Positions 46,615 to 55,330 of a DNA stretch of 64,000 nt are shown piece by piece (position 1 is the first letter of the stretch; each line of letters opens with the position of its first letter). This DNA comes from Clostridium sp. JN-1 (GTDB lineage Bacteria; Bacillota; Clostridia; Clostridiales; Clostridiaceae). The translations under genes were made by a program, and so were the position numbers. The stretch is from NCBI RefSeq assembly GCF_003718715.1, contig NZ_CP033465.1:2666001-2730000 (forward strand), in the 5' to 3' direction. Under the pieces are notes generated by a model. It did no database searches. It saw nothing but the letters and a program-made list of their open reading frames with translations, and was not told the origin of the DNA.

Positions 46615-46639
46615 TATGGGATTAATCCCATATTAAATT
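46608..46639. terminator. 32-bp perfect palindrome between convergent genes
   Basis: Perfect palindrome (arm AATTTAATATGGGATT) holding both stop codons: TAA of the plus-strand gene (46612-46614) and TAA of the H-NOX gene (46635-46633). T-rich outer arms make a bidirectional terminator likely. Confidence 0.7.
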
Positions 46640-48423
46640 GTGTATCTACCAAGGTCATCTTTGAACATCTTAATTATCATCTGGAAGTCATCAACGTTAC
46701 TTCCTAATTTCTTAATTTGATTAATATAATTTGTAACGCTTGCACTTACTTCCTCTGTGGAAGCAGAATTTTCTTCTGCTATAGCTGCAAGTGATTCCAT
46801 ATTATCATAAGCATTTGCTATAGAATTAGATTGACTTCCCAAATTATCTATTGTCTCTATCATAGACTTAGATACCATTTGTACAGCTTTAGTTGATTCA
46901 TAACTCATGTCTCTTACATTATCGAGATTGCCAGTTTCACCTTGAAGTGTGTGATATTGATATTCTATTTCTTCAACCAAATTTCCTATCTCGCTGGTGA
47001 ATTGTATTAAGTTTGAATTTATTTGTTCCACTGCACTCTGTGTTTGTTCTGCTAAATTACGTACTTCTTCTGCAACAACTGCAAATCCCTTTCCCTGTTC
47101 TCCTGCACGAGCAGCTTCAATTGATGCATTTAAAGCAAGTAAATTAGTTTGCTCTGAAATATCTGCAACTATTGACACTATTCCGGTAATATCTTTTGCC
47201 TTTGTTTCAAGTTCCAATCCATTATCCTTAACTTTCTGGAACTTTTTAAGTGAATTTAATATATTCTTGCTCGTATTATCTACATTCTTATAACTATTAT
47301 TTATTTTTATAATTACATCTTCAATCTTTGACTTATTTTTGTCTTCAGTTTTAACTATGTTCTTTAAACTTTGAATATTTTCATTTAATATTGAAACAGT
47401 ATTTTGCGTGTTTTGAGCTTGATCTACTGAAGAATCTGCTACTTGTTCAACTACTTGAGATATTTCTGTGGATGTATTGTTCATGGAATTTGATATATTA
47501 TTTATGTCATTTACAAATGTATCCATTTCATCAGTAATACCCTTTATCCCAGTAAACTCCAGTCTCATACTATCCTCATATTTTTTTAGCATACTAAATG
47601 TATCCTCGAATAAATCATAGGTTTCTATGTTCTCTGTATCTATATAACTTTTATCAGTAATTTTATTAATCTCTTGTTTTATGGCAGTTTGTGGTTTCAT
47701 AAGTTCATTTACAGATATGAATGCTGAAAATGCTGATACTATAGAAACTATTATAGATTTAAGTATTCCAACTAGTGGTGTACTTATAATTAAAGTAATT
47801 ATAAAAGTAAATATACCTGCTTTAGCTCCTACATTTTTAATAAATCCAAAAGAAAGCAGTTTATTGAACTTATAAACCTTTTTTAAATATACTCCCTTTT
47901 CAAACTTCATTTTTAATTTTATATAGTCATCAGACCTATCTAATTCATCAACTTTTACTTTTTCGTTGAAAAACTTTGAACTTCCTTCTATTAATCCCAT
48001 CAAGTAATCAAACATGCCTCTTTTTGATTTGTATTCAAATATAGCTTCTTTACCTGATACTGGTGTGACCTTTATTAAAGGCGGTTTTGCTCCAGGTATC
48101 TTTTTAGTTACAATATTATGAATATTAAACATAGAACTAAAAAATGAATATAAGTTTTCATGTTTAAAAAATGATGGGAAATCATTGTGAAATGTCTTTA
48201 TATTATCCGCACCTATTTTTCTCCATAAATCCTTAACATCTACATTATTATGCTTTGCTATATGGTTTATTACTTGATTTACTTTTGAATCTTCTATGCT
48301 TTCTGTAGGTGAAAATATCTTATCTGTACTCCAACCTGCATCCTGCATAGCTCTATTTACTGGGTCATCACCATATAAGCTTCTGCAAGTTTTCATCCAT
48401 GTAGAAACTACTGTACCTTTCAT
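46633..48423 (-). CDS. H-NOX / methyl-accepting chemotaxis fusion receptor
   Basis: 596 residues. Residues 1-185 are a haem nitric oxide/oxygen (H-NOX) domain; then two membrane helices (about 200-240), and a cytoplasmic methyl-accepting signalling domain with the hairpin tip [20 protein letters not shown]. Proximal haem ligand His102 and the Y-x-S-x-R motif (Tyr131, Ser133, Arg135) are at the same numbers as in the Thermoanaerobacter H-NOX. Trp9, Asn74 and Tyr140, the hydrogen-bonding network for bound O2 there, are also present, so O2 sensing and aerotaxis-like avoidance are predicted. Chemotaxis partners are not in the window. Confidence 0.92.
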   Translation of the reverse strand: MKGTVVSTWMKTCRSLYGDDPVNRAMQDAGWSTDKIFSPTESIEDSKVNQVINHIAKHNNVDVKDLWRKIGADNIKTFHNDFPSFFKHENLYSFFSSMFNIHNIVTKKIPGAKPPLIKVTPVSGKEAIFEYKSKRGMFDYLMGLIEGSSKFFNEKVKVDELDRSDDYIKLKMKFEKGVYLKKVYKFNKLLSFGFIKNVGAKAGIFTFIITLIISTPLVGILKSIIVSIVSAFSAFISVNELMKPQTAIKQEINKITDKSYIDTENIETYDLFEDTFSMLKKYEDSMRLEFTGIKGITDEMDTFVNDINNISNSMNNTSTEISQVVEQVADSSVDQAQNTQNTVSILNENIQSLKNIVKTEDKNKSKIEDVIIKINNSYKNVDNTSKNILNSLKKFQKVKDNGLELETKAKDITGIVSIVADISEQTNLLALNASIEAARAGEQGKGFAVVAEEVRNLAEQTQSAVEQINSNLIQFTSEIGNLVEEIEYQYHTLQGETGNLDNVRDMSYESTKAVQMVSKSMIETIDNLGSQSNSIANAYDNMESLAAIAEENSASTEEVSASVTNYINQIKKLGSNVDDFQMIIKMFKDDLGRYTI

Positions 48424-48477
48424 TTATATCACCCTTTACTCATTTTGTATTTATCTCAATACTTTTGATATATTAAT

Positions 48478-49152
48478 TTAAAGTTCTATTTCCAATCTAT
48501 TAAATTTAACTAAAATATTTAAATTTTTTATTTCAACTGTTTCCGTTCTTAAACTTTTTCTATTGCTTACAAGAAGTATTTTATTGTTATCTAATTTTTT
48601 TACTTGTCTAATAGCTCTATCACCTTCATACTCTACAAGACATATTGAATTATTCACAATTTCATGTGTTGTAAATCCAAATGCTATATCTCCCTTATCC
48701 ATTCTAAAACCTATCATATCATCATCTTCTACTTTTACATACAGTACCTTATCTTGAGAATATCCTTCTATTTTATTATTTATAATTGGAATTTGTTTAA
48801 ATCCTACTTTTTCTTTTAAATTATATTTATATATAGGTATATTTTTTAAAACTGATCCAAGAGCATCATTCCAAACATCACTAACATCTTTAGTTTTAGA
48901 CTTTTTAAAATAAGAATTACTTTCACTTTTATCTTCATTAAAAACTTCTTCTTCAAATGACATAGTTATGTCATTTATTTGTTTTCCGAGTACCTTTGAT
49001 ATTCTATCAATTAAATTTTGATTTATTATCTTCCTTCCATTTTCAACATCATTTATAAAGCCTTCACTAACTCCTAATTTTTTAGCCAACTGCTTTTGTG
49101 ACATAGAATTACTTTCTCTTACACTTCTAATTTTTTCTCCTACCCTACTCAT
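48478..49152 (-). CDS. XRE-family regulator with S24/LexA-like C-terminal domain
   Basis: 224 residues. N-terminal helix-turn-helix (KIRSVRESNSMSQKQLAKKL, GVSEGFINDVENGRKI) and a C-terminal beta domain (about 120-224) similar to the S24 fold of phage CI and LexA. The position of the nucleophilic Ser in the G-D-S-M motif is replaced (EDDDMIGF), so self-cleavage is not expected and the domain probably dimerises or senses a ligand. Sits 55 nt upstream of the H-NOX receptor gene on the same strand. Could be a resident regulator or a domesticated prophage repressor. Confidence 0.8.
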   Translation of the reverse strand: MSRVGEKIRSVRESNSMSQKQLAKKLGVSEGFINDVENGRKIINQNLIDRISKVLGKQINDITMSFEEEVFNEDKSESNSYFKKSKTKDVSDVWNDALGSVLKNIPIYKYNLKEKVGFKQIPIINNKIEGYSQDKVLYVKVEDDDMIGFRMDKGDIAFGFTTHEIVNNSICLVEYEGDRAIRQVKKLDNNKILLVSNRKSLRTETVEIKNLNILVKFNRLEIEL

Positions 49153-49207
49153 ATATATTTACCTCCGCATAATATGTATAACATCATTATCTATATGACT
49201 TTAAACT

Positions 49208-49984
49208 TTAATATTTAAGCAGATTATAACTTAATTTTATGATAGCCTCATCATTTAGTGAGTTAAATATTTCAACCTTTCCTTTTGAATCTGTATTATT
49301 TTTAATGTTATATTCCACTAATTGTCTTTCTAATTGTCTTGCAGTTCCAAGACTTCCATCTATAATAGGAACGCTTAAATTAAGCACTGCTTTAAGTGAC
49401 TCTTTAATAAAAGGATAATGAGTACACCCAAGAACTACAGCTGCTATACCTTCTTTTTCATATGGTTTTACCATTTTAGTTAAATATGCCTTTACTTCCT
49501 CACCATCTGTATTCCCATTTTCTATTAATTCAACAAGGCCAGGACAAGGTAATGGTAATATATCTGAAACATCAGCATAATTATCCATTAAATTTTTAAA
49601 CTTGCTTTCTGCCAAAGTCATAGGTGTTGCCATTATAATTATCTTGCCTTCTCTATGTAATTCAACTGCTGGCTTTAAGGCTGGTTCTACTCCAATTATT
49701 GGCATACTAGCTTCATACTTATCTCTTAAATCTATTATTGCAGCACTTGTAGCTGTATTACATGCAATTACAATTGCTTTTACATTCTTTTTTATCAAAA
49801 ATTCAACTGAATTAAATGTTAATTCTTTTACTTCGTTAACACTCTTTATTCCATATGGAGCATTAGCAGAATCTCCAAAATAAATAAAGTTTTCGTTTGG
49901 AAGAACTTTTAATGTTTCTTTTAAAACACTTATTCCACCTACTCCTGAATCAAAAAAACCTATTGGTCTATCTTCCACTTTCAC
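49208..49984 (-). CDS. murI: Glutamate racemase
   Basis: Makes D-glutamate for peptidoglycan, cofactor independent. 258 residues, GTG start after GAGGTGG. Both catalytic Cys are present: Cys75 in AIVIACNTATS and Cys187 in VLGCTHYPF; the substrate loop FFDSGVGGISVL is near the N-terminus. Upstream of the XRE regulator by 55 nt, same strand. Confidence 0.96.
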   Translation of the reverse strand: MKVEDRPIGFFDSGVGGISVLKETLKVLPNENFIYFGDSANAPYGIKSVNEVKELTFNSVEFLIKKNVKAIVIACNTATSAAIIDLRDKYEASMPIIGVEPALKPAVELHREGKIIIMATPMTLAESKFKNLMDNYADVSDILPLPCPGLVELIENGNTDGEEVKAYLTKMVKPYEKEGIAAVVLGCTHYPFIKESLKAVLNLSVPIIDGSLGTARQLERQLVEYNIKNNTDSKGKVEIFNSLNDEAIIKLSYNLLKY

Positions 49985-50132
49985 TTTACCACCTCATAAA
50001 ACTTAAAAAATATTATAATATATTCATTATATAATAAAATAAAAATATATAAAACTATAATCACATTATGTATACGATATCATTGCGATAATGTAGTGTT
50101 TTTATTTAATTAAATATTAAAAAAGCTGTACT

Positions 50133-50166
50133 AAATTGAAAGTTTATTTAAATAAACTTTCAATTT
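50133..50166. promoter_or_regulatory. 34-bp perfect palindrome next to the glutamine synthetase promoter
   Basis: Arm AAATTGAAAGTTTATTT, centre between 50149 and 50150, ending 4 nt before the -35 box. No gene upstream on the plus strand would need a terminator here, so an operator is the better reading. Confidence 0.55.
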
Positions 50167-50170
50167 TCTA

Positions 50171-50199
50171 TTGACATATGTAAATATTAATTATAAAAT
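50171..50199 (+). promoter_or_regulatory. Sigma-A promoter of the glutamine synthetase gene
   Basis: TTGACA (50171-50176), 17-bp spacer, TAAAAT (50194-50199). Leaves a 5' leader of about 130 nt. Confidence 0.65.
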
Positions 50200-50334
50200 C
50201 ATGAATATATAAAAATGATAAAATGTTAATATTAATAATCAATATATATAAAAGAGTAAATATTCTTCAATTTTCAAAGTAAAATATTGGGGATTAAAAA
50301 AAAACTCTTTTATTTCTTTTTAGGAGGTAAATAT

Positions 50335-52233
50335 ATGATAAAAGATCTGATTTATGTTATCTCGAAAGAGAAACACTCAGAAAAAGATTTGAACGAAATT
50401 TTAACTACTCATCCGGAAATAAAATTTGTATCATTACTTGCAATTGACTTGGCTGGTAATGCAACTGACGAAAAAATTCCTATTAATATATTCTTAGATG
50501 ATATAACAGGTTTCCTAAAGGGCGCAATTCAAACTGACGGCTCTTCTGTTGTACTCCCCGGAATTGCCACCTTAAATAATGCAAAAGTAGATATGTTAGC
50601 AGATCTTGATGTTAACTGGTTTATCGAATATAACAATGAAAATTTAGATCCTATAAGTGGAAAACCTGTAGGAACACTGAGAATCCCCTGCTTCTTGTAT
50701 CATGAAAATTCACCAGTAGACTCAAGACATATTCTAAAAAACTCTGTTCAATATTTAAGATCAACTCTTCTAGATTTATTTAAAAAATACCCAGAATCAC
50801 TATCAAATTTTGAAATTAAATATGATGATATAGATGATGTAATTATTACTTGTGCTACCGAACTAGAATTTTGGGTAAAAACTCCTAACGATAAATCTAG
50901 TGTTGAAGAATTATCTACTTCACAAGTTCTGCAGGAACAATACTGGTCAAAGATAAAAGGATGCGTTAGAACAGCGCTTGAACAATCACTTTCATTAATG
51001 GAGACATATGGTTTAGAACCTGAAATGGGACACAAAGAAGTTGGTGGAGTAAAAGCTAAATTAAATGAATCAGGAAACTTTACTCACATAATGGAACAGC
51101 TTGAAATAGATTGGAAGTATTCTACTGCATTACAAGCTGCTGATAATGAATTATTAGTAAAGAGTATAGTTAAAGAGGTTTTCAGAAGTAATGGATTAGA
51201 TGTAACTTTCCTTGCAAAACCGATGGATGGTGTTGCTGGAAGCGGAAAACACACTCACCTTGGTATAGCTTTAAAGCTTAAAAACGGCAAAAGAATCAAT
51301 CTGTTTGCTGCTCCAATAAAACACTTCTTAAGTATTTTTGGGTATGCTTCAGTAATGGGAATTCTTAAGAATTATGAAGTAATAAACCCATTTGTTTCTT
51401 CAACAAATGACTCATTAAGAAGACTTAAGCCGGGTTTTGAAGCTCCTATATGCATAGTTACATCAATAGGAAATTCTGTTGATATTCCATCTAGAAACAG
51501 AACTGTATTAGTTGGAGTAATAAGGGATGTCAACAATCCTTTAGCTGCAAGATTTGAGCTTAGATCTCCAAATCCTCATACAAACACTTATTTAGTTGTT
51601 TCTGCTTTATTCCAAGCAATGATAGATGGAATAAAATATGCAGTAACTAATGGTAAAACAGAAGATGACCTTTTAGCTGAACTTTCTAAGAATCCCGGAG
51701 ATGAAGCTGATTACTTGGAAAAATCCAGGGCATACAGAAGTGAAGAGGATGTGTTTGAAGACTTTACTGATGAAGAAAGAGAAAATTACTTTGGTAAAGC
51801 ACCTAACACAGTATATGAAAACTTATGTGCTCTTGACAAATACCCTGAAAAGAAAGCAGTTCTTCTTCAAGGCGGCGTATTTAATGAAAAACTTATAAAC
51901 AGCTTTAGATTAGGAATTACTACAAAGTGGATTATAGAAATGAATAATAGAATTATACCAAATTATGCAGATGAAATAAGAGGTTGTAAAATGCTTCATT
52001 CTATAGACAAAGCATTAGATTTAGATGTTGCTAATTGGATGAGGATAAACGACTTAAGGTACTATCTATTAAAGGATTCTTATGAAAAGCAGAGTTTATT
52101 TACAAGAATAAAGAATGCTAGTAAAATTAACAACTATGATGAAGTTTCAAATCTTCAAATAGAACTTGATGAAAAAATCAATGAATTAAGAGATTTATAC
52201 AGCACTTATAAAAAGAACTTACTAGACATCTAG
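50335..52233 (+). CDS. Glutamine synthetase, long type III-like form
   Basis: Condenses ammonia and glutamate to glutamine. 632 residues from ATG 50335 (AGGAGG upstream; the frame from 50287 has no such site). The beta-grasp and catalytic modules are seen: LLAIDLAGNATDEKIPIN, GAIQTDGSSVVLPGI, ATELEFWVKTP, AKPMDGVAGSGKHTHLGIAL, and AARFELRSPNPHTNTYLV. Much longer than the 440-470 residues of types I-alpha and I-beta, it fits the large GlnN-like type III class and has a helical C-terminal tail. Single gene with terminator. Confidence 0.88.
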   Translation: MIKDLIYVISKEKHSEKDLNEILTTHPEIKFVSLLAIDLAGNATDEKIPINIFLDDITGFLKGAIQTDGSSVVLPGIATLNNAKVDMLADLDVNWFIEYNNENLDPISGKPVGTLRIPCFLYHENSPVDSRHILKNSVQYLRSTLLDLFKKYPESLSNFEIKYDDIDDVIITCATELEFWVKTPNDKSSVEELSTSQVLQEQYWSKIKGCVRTALEQSLSLMETYGLEPEMGHKEVGGVKAKLNESGNFTHIMEQLEIDWKYSTALQAADNELLVKSIVKEVFRSNGLDVTFLAKPMDGVAGSGKHTHLGIALKLKNGKRINLFAAPIKHFLSIFGYASVMGILKNYEVINPFVSSTNDSLRRLKPGFEAPICIVTSIGNSVDIPSRNRTVLVGVIRDVNNPLAARFELRSPNPHTNTYLVVSALFQAMIDGIKYAVTNGKTEDDLLAELSKNPGDEADYLEKSRAYRSEEDVFEDFTDEERENYFGKAPNTVYENLCALDKYPEKKAVLLQGGVFNEKLINSFRLGITTKWIIEMNNRIIPNYADEIRGCKMLHSIDKALDLDVANWMRINDLRYYLLKDSYEKQSLFTRIKNASKINNYDEVSNLQIELDEKINELRDLYSTYKKNLLDI

Positions 52234-52243
52234 TATAATGAAA

Positions 52244-52273
52244 ATGCACTGCCTTAGGGCAGTGTATTTTTAT
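52244..52273 (+). terminator. Terminator after the glutamine synthetase gene
   Basis: CACTGCC-TTA-GGGCAGTG stem followed by TATTTTTATTT. Confidence 0.85.
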
Positions 52274-52292
52274 TTAAGTAATTCTTCTAACA

Positions 52293-52949
52293 TTAATGCA
52301 GTACAAAACCAAATAAGTAATCCACATCCAATATGTGTATTTTTTGATCTTCAATATCAATTACTTTTTCCTTTTTTAATTCATGAAGAATACGATTTAC
52401 ACTATTTCGAGTTGAAATTCCGCAGAATCCTCCTATGTCTTCATTAGTTATCGGAAAATCAATTAGGTATCCTATTTTTTCTCTTTTGCCAAACTTATTG
52501 ATTAAGCTGTATAAGAAAGCACAAACTGCACCTTTTTTACTATTCATAGTCATGATTTGTTGGTTATGTATGCTTTTTGATAATTCACATCTATAATATT
52601 GATTTATATATCTTTGTAACTGTATATTACTATGTACATATTTCCAAAATGTAACCCGTGGAATTTTATAAAAAATTGCCTTTTGAGATTCAATCCTTAC
52701 ATTAAAAGGCGAAGATGTATATTTGCTGACCTCATCTTTCAATAAAGATATAATATTCGGTACACAAATATAAGATATGTTAAACTCACGTCCATCTTTT
52801 AAAATAATACTTGTTTTAATTATTCCTTTTTTTAAAACATAAGTATATTGTTCTTCTAATCCATAGTATGTTAAATATGTATGATATCTTTTAGTAACAA
52901 CTGGTGTATTATGCATTTCTAAAAAGTTTATCAAGAACCCTAAATCCAC
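52293..52949 (-). CDS. Crp/Fnr-family regulator next to the lactate racemase genes
   Basis: 218 residues: an N-terminal cyclic-nucleotide-binding-like beta barrel (TYVLKKGIIKTSIILKDGRE, about 30-110), dimerisation helix, and C-terminal winged helix (ITNEDIGGFCGISTRNSVNR). No Cys cluster for an iron-sulfur centre is seen. GTG start 6 nt after AGGAGGG. Divergent from larA, as LarR is next to the lar genes of Lactobacillus plantarum, so control of larA by lactate is likely by analogy. Confidence 0.82.
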   Translation of the reverse strand: MDLGFLINFLEMHNTPVVTKRYHTYLTYYGLEEQYTYVLKKGIIKTSIILKDGREFNISYICVPNIISLLKDEVSKYTSSPFNVRIESQKAIFYKIPRVTFWKYVHSNIQLQRYINQYYRCELSKSIHNQQIMTMNSKKGAVCAFLYSLINKFGKREKIGYLIDFPITNEDIGGFCGISTRNSVNRILHELKKEKVIDIEDQKIHILDVDYLFGFVLH

Positions 52950-53040
52950 ATATATCCCTCCTTATACTTTTTCATTAAAACAGCTTAAATCAATTATTAA
53001 TTTAAAAAAATTGTCAAAACACATAATTTAATGTGACATT

Positions 53041-53058
53041 TGTTAACATTTGTTGACA
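53041..53058. promoter_or_regulatory. Candidate operator for the Crp-type regulator
   Basis: TGTTAACA-TT-TGTTGACA: near-perfect dyad of the Crp/Fnr layout between the divergent regulator and larA. It is centred about 42 bp before the start expected from TATAAC (53080-53085), the class II activator position. Confidence 0.5.
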
Positions 53059-53125
53059 TCATATGATATTTTATCACACTATAACTTAATTATATACTAA
53101 TTAACGAAAGAGGAGGATAGATATC

Positions 53126-54409
53126 ATGTTAAAATTTAAATTACCATATGATTCTAAGAACGTTAATTTTGAATTGAGTGAAAAAAATTTTGCCGGACTA
53201 TTGGAATCGAAGCAGGGAACTTATGAGTGTAAAGAAAGAGAAAATGAAATTGTTGAAAAATCATTAGACAATGTAATAGGCAGTACTTCTTTGGAAGAAT
53301 TAGCAAAAGGGAAAAAAAATATTGTCATCATTAGTAGTGATCATACCAGACCAGTTCCTTCTCATATTATTACACCTATTTTATTGAGGAGAATTCGCAG
53401 CGTATCTCCTAATGCACGTATTCGTATTTTAGTTGCTGCAGGATTTCACAGACCAAGTACAAGGAAAGAATTAATCGCCAAATATGGACAAGAAATTGTT
53501 GATAATGAAGAAATAGTAATGCACATTTCAAAGGACGATGCATCCATGAAAAAAATCGGCATTTTACCAAGTGGTGGAGAATGTATCATAAATAAAATTG
53601 CTGCTGAAGCTGATTTACTTTTAGCGGAAGGATTTATAGAAGCACATTTCTTTGCCGGATTTTCTGGCGGTAGGAAATCAGTATTACCTGGTATTGCTTC
53701 ATATAAAACAATTATGGCAAATCACAGTGGAGAATTTATAAATAATAAGAATTCCCGTACTGGAAACTTGTGTCATAACTTAGTTCACGAAGATATGGTT
53801 TATGCAGCAAGAGCTGCTAAATTAGCTTTCATTATTAATGTAGTATTAAATGGCGATCATAAAATTATTGGATCATTTGCCGGCGATTTAGAAAAAGCCC
53901 ATCTAGCAGGCTGTAAATTTGTAAATAGTTTGGCTTGTGTAAATAAAGTTGATTGTGATATAGCTATTTCTACAAATGGTGGATATCCTCTTGACCAAAA
54001 TATTTATCAGGCAGTTAAAGGGATGACAGCTGCAGAAGCAACTTTAAATGAAGGTGGAGTAATCATTATGGCCGCTGGATGTAGAGATGGACACGGCGGA
54101 CAAGATTTTTATGATAATATAGCTAATGTAAAAGATCCAAAAGAATTCTTAGATTTAGCAATTAAAACCCCTAGATCAAAAACTTTACCAGAACAGTGGA
54201 CATCGCAAATTTTAGCTAGAATTCTAGTTCATCATAAGGTTATTATGGTTTCTGATTTAGTAGATCCTTCGCTAGTTACTGGTTTACACATGGAAATTGT
54301 GAGGACCATTAACGAAGCATTAAATCGTGCATTTGAATTAAAAGGAAAGGATGCAAAGGTAGCAGTAATACCTGATGGATTAAGTGTCATCGTTAAGCCT
54401 AAAAATTAA
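53126..54409 (+). CDS. larA: Lactate racemase, nickel-pincer enzyme
   Basis: Interconverts L- and D-lactate with a nickel-pincer nucleotide cofactor made by LarB, LarC and LarE. 427 residues. His108 (AAGFHRPST), His174 (EAHFFAGFSGGRKS), cofactor-anchoring Lys184 and nickel ligand His200 (ANHSGEF) are at the same residue numbers as in the characterised Thermoanaerobacterium enzyme. Strong AGGAGG. Next gene is a LarD-like channel. larB, larC and larE are not in this window and must be elsewhere if the enzyme is active. Related 2-hydroxyacid racemases of the family are an alternative. Confidence 0.92.
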   Translation: MLKFKLPYDSKNVNFELSEKNFAGLLESKQGTYECKERENEIVEKSLDNVIGSTSLEELAKGKKNIVIISSDHTRPVPSHIITPILLRRIRSVSPNARIRILVAAGFHRPSTRKELIAKYGQEIVDNEEIVMHISKDDASMKKIGILPSGGECIINKIAAEADLLLAEGFIEAHFFAGFSGGRKSVLPGIASYKTIMANHSGEFINNKNSRTGNLCHNLVHEDMVYAARAAKLAFIINVVLNGDHKIIGSFAGDLEKAHLAGCKFVNSLACVNKVDCDIAISTNGGYPLDQNIYQAVKGMTAAEATLNEGGVIIMAAGCRDGHGGQDFYDNIANVKDPKEFLDLAIKTPRSKTLPEQWTSQILARILVHHKVIMVSDLVDPSLVTGLHMEIVRTINEALNRAFELKGKDAKVAVIPDGLSVIVKPKN

Positions 54410-54470
54410 CATAAAGTATTAAATAATTTGAAGTAAAAAATTTATATAAATCACAACAGGAGGAATAAAC

Positions 54471-55181
54471 ATGTTTCACAATTTAATTGCTGAATTTTTA
54501 GGTACTGCACTTATGATTATATTTGGTGTAGGAGTACATTGTGATGAGGTATTAAAAAATACTAAATATCGCGGAAGTGGACATTTATTTGCAATTACAA
54601 CATGGGCATTTGGAATTTCAATTGCTTTATTTGTTTTTGGGGGTGTCTGCATTAATCCCGCTATGGCTTTAGCTCAAAGTATATTAGGAATGATTCCTTG
54701 GTCTTATTTTATTCCTTATTGTATAGCAGAATTCTTAGGTGCCCTTATTGGTGCATTAATTGTATATGTACTGTATGCTGACCACTTTAAAGCTAGTGAA
54801 AACGAAGTGGATCCAATTGCTATTAGAAATATTTTTTCTACTAACCCAATTATTCGTAATTTGCCAAGAAACTTTTTTGTAGAGATGTTTGCAACTTTTA
54901 TATTTGTATCATCTATTTTAGCAATAGCATTAAAAAATGAAAGCATGCTGCCAATAGGAGTTGGTCTTTTAGTATGGGCAATCGGTATGGCACTAGGAGG
55001 TCCTACTGGATTCGCAATGAATCAAGCTCGTGATTTAGGTCCAAGACTTGCATTTCAAATACTGCCAATAAAAAATAAAGCCGACAATGACTGGCAATAT
55101 GGATTATTAATACCTGGTATAGCACCCTTTGTTGGTGCTGCATTAGCTGCAGCATTCATACATTGTTATTTTGGTGTTTGA
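54471..55181 (+). CDS. MIP-family channel, LarD-like lactic acid channel
   Basis: 236 residues with six membrane helices and two half-helices of the aquaglyceroporin fold. The first pore motif is intact (CINPAMALAQ), the second reads NQA (GFAMNQARDLGPRLAF) instead of NPA. The R-D-x-G-P-R sequence is that of glycerol facilitators. The larA neighbour, 61 nt upstream, suggests facilitated passage of lactic acid, as with LarD of Lactobacillus plantarum; glycerol remains possible. Confidence 0.85.
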   Translation: MFHNLIAEFLGTALMIIFGVGVHCDEVLKNTKYRGSGHLFAITTWAFGISIALFVFGGVCINPAMALAQSILGMIPWSYFIPYCIAEFLGALIGALIVYVLYADHFKASENEVDPIAIRNIFSTNPIIRNLPRNFFVEMFATFIFVSSILAIALKNESMLPIGVGLLVWAIGMALGGPTGFAMNQARDLGPRLAFQILPIKNKADNDWQYGLLIPGIAPFVGAALAAAFIHCYFGV

Positions 55182-55272
55182 TATTGTATATGGCAAAATT
55201 AATATTTCTATTTACTTTACAATTATAAAATAAGGTTCATAAACACCTTTTTATAAAATATCTGTTAAAAAT

Positions 55273-55300
55273 AATACAGGATAATAAATTATCCTGTATT
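55273..55300. terminator. Hairpin between larD-like gene and the convergent gene
   Basis: Perfect 13-bp stem (AATACAGGATAAT / ATTATCCTGTATT) with two-base loop. Short A/T flanks on both strands; may act in both directions. Confidence 0.55.
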
Positions 55301-55330
55301 AAATATAAACTTAACTTTATGGCTGTGAAA

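Larger units (their letters stand above)
49985..50334. other. 350-nt regulatory gap between murI and the glutamine synthetase gene
   Basis: Divergent intergenic region, very AT-rich. It holds a 34-bp perfect palindrome (50133-50166), a sigma-A promoter (50171-50199) and a leader of about 130 nt with a weak long-range pair AAAAGAG (about 50250-50256) / CTCTTTT (about 50305-50311). No reading frame recognised. The murI promoter should lie near 50020-50060, but I cannot point to clear boxes. Confidence 0.5.

Noticed and set aside
50206-50334. Riboswitch or antiterminator leader before the glutamine synthetase gene
   Set aside because: Only one weak long-range pair could be found and no known consensus; kept as part of the gap description.
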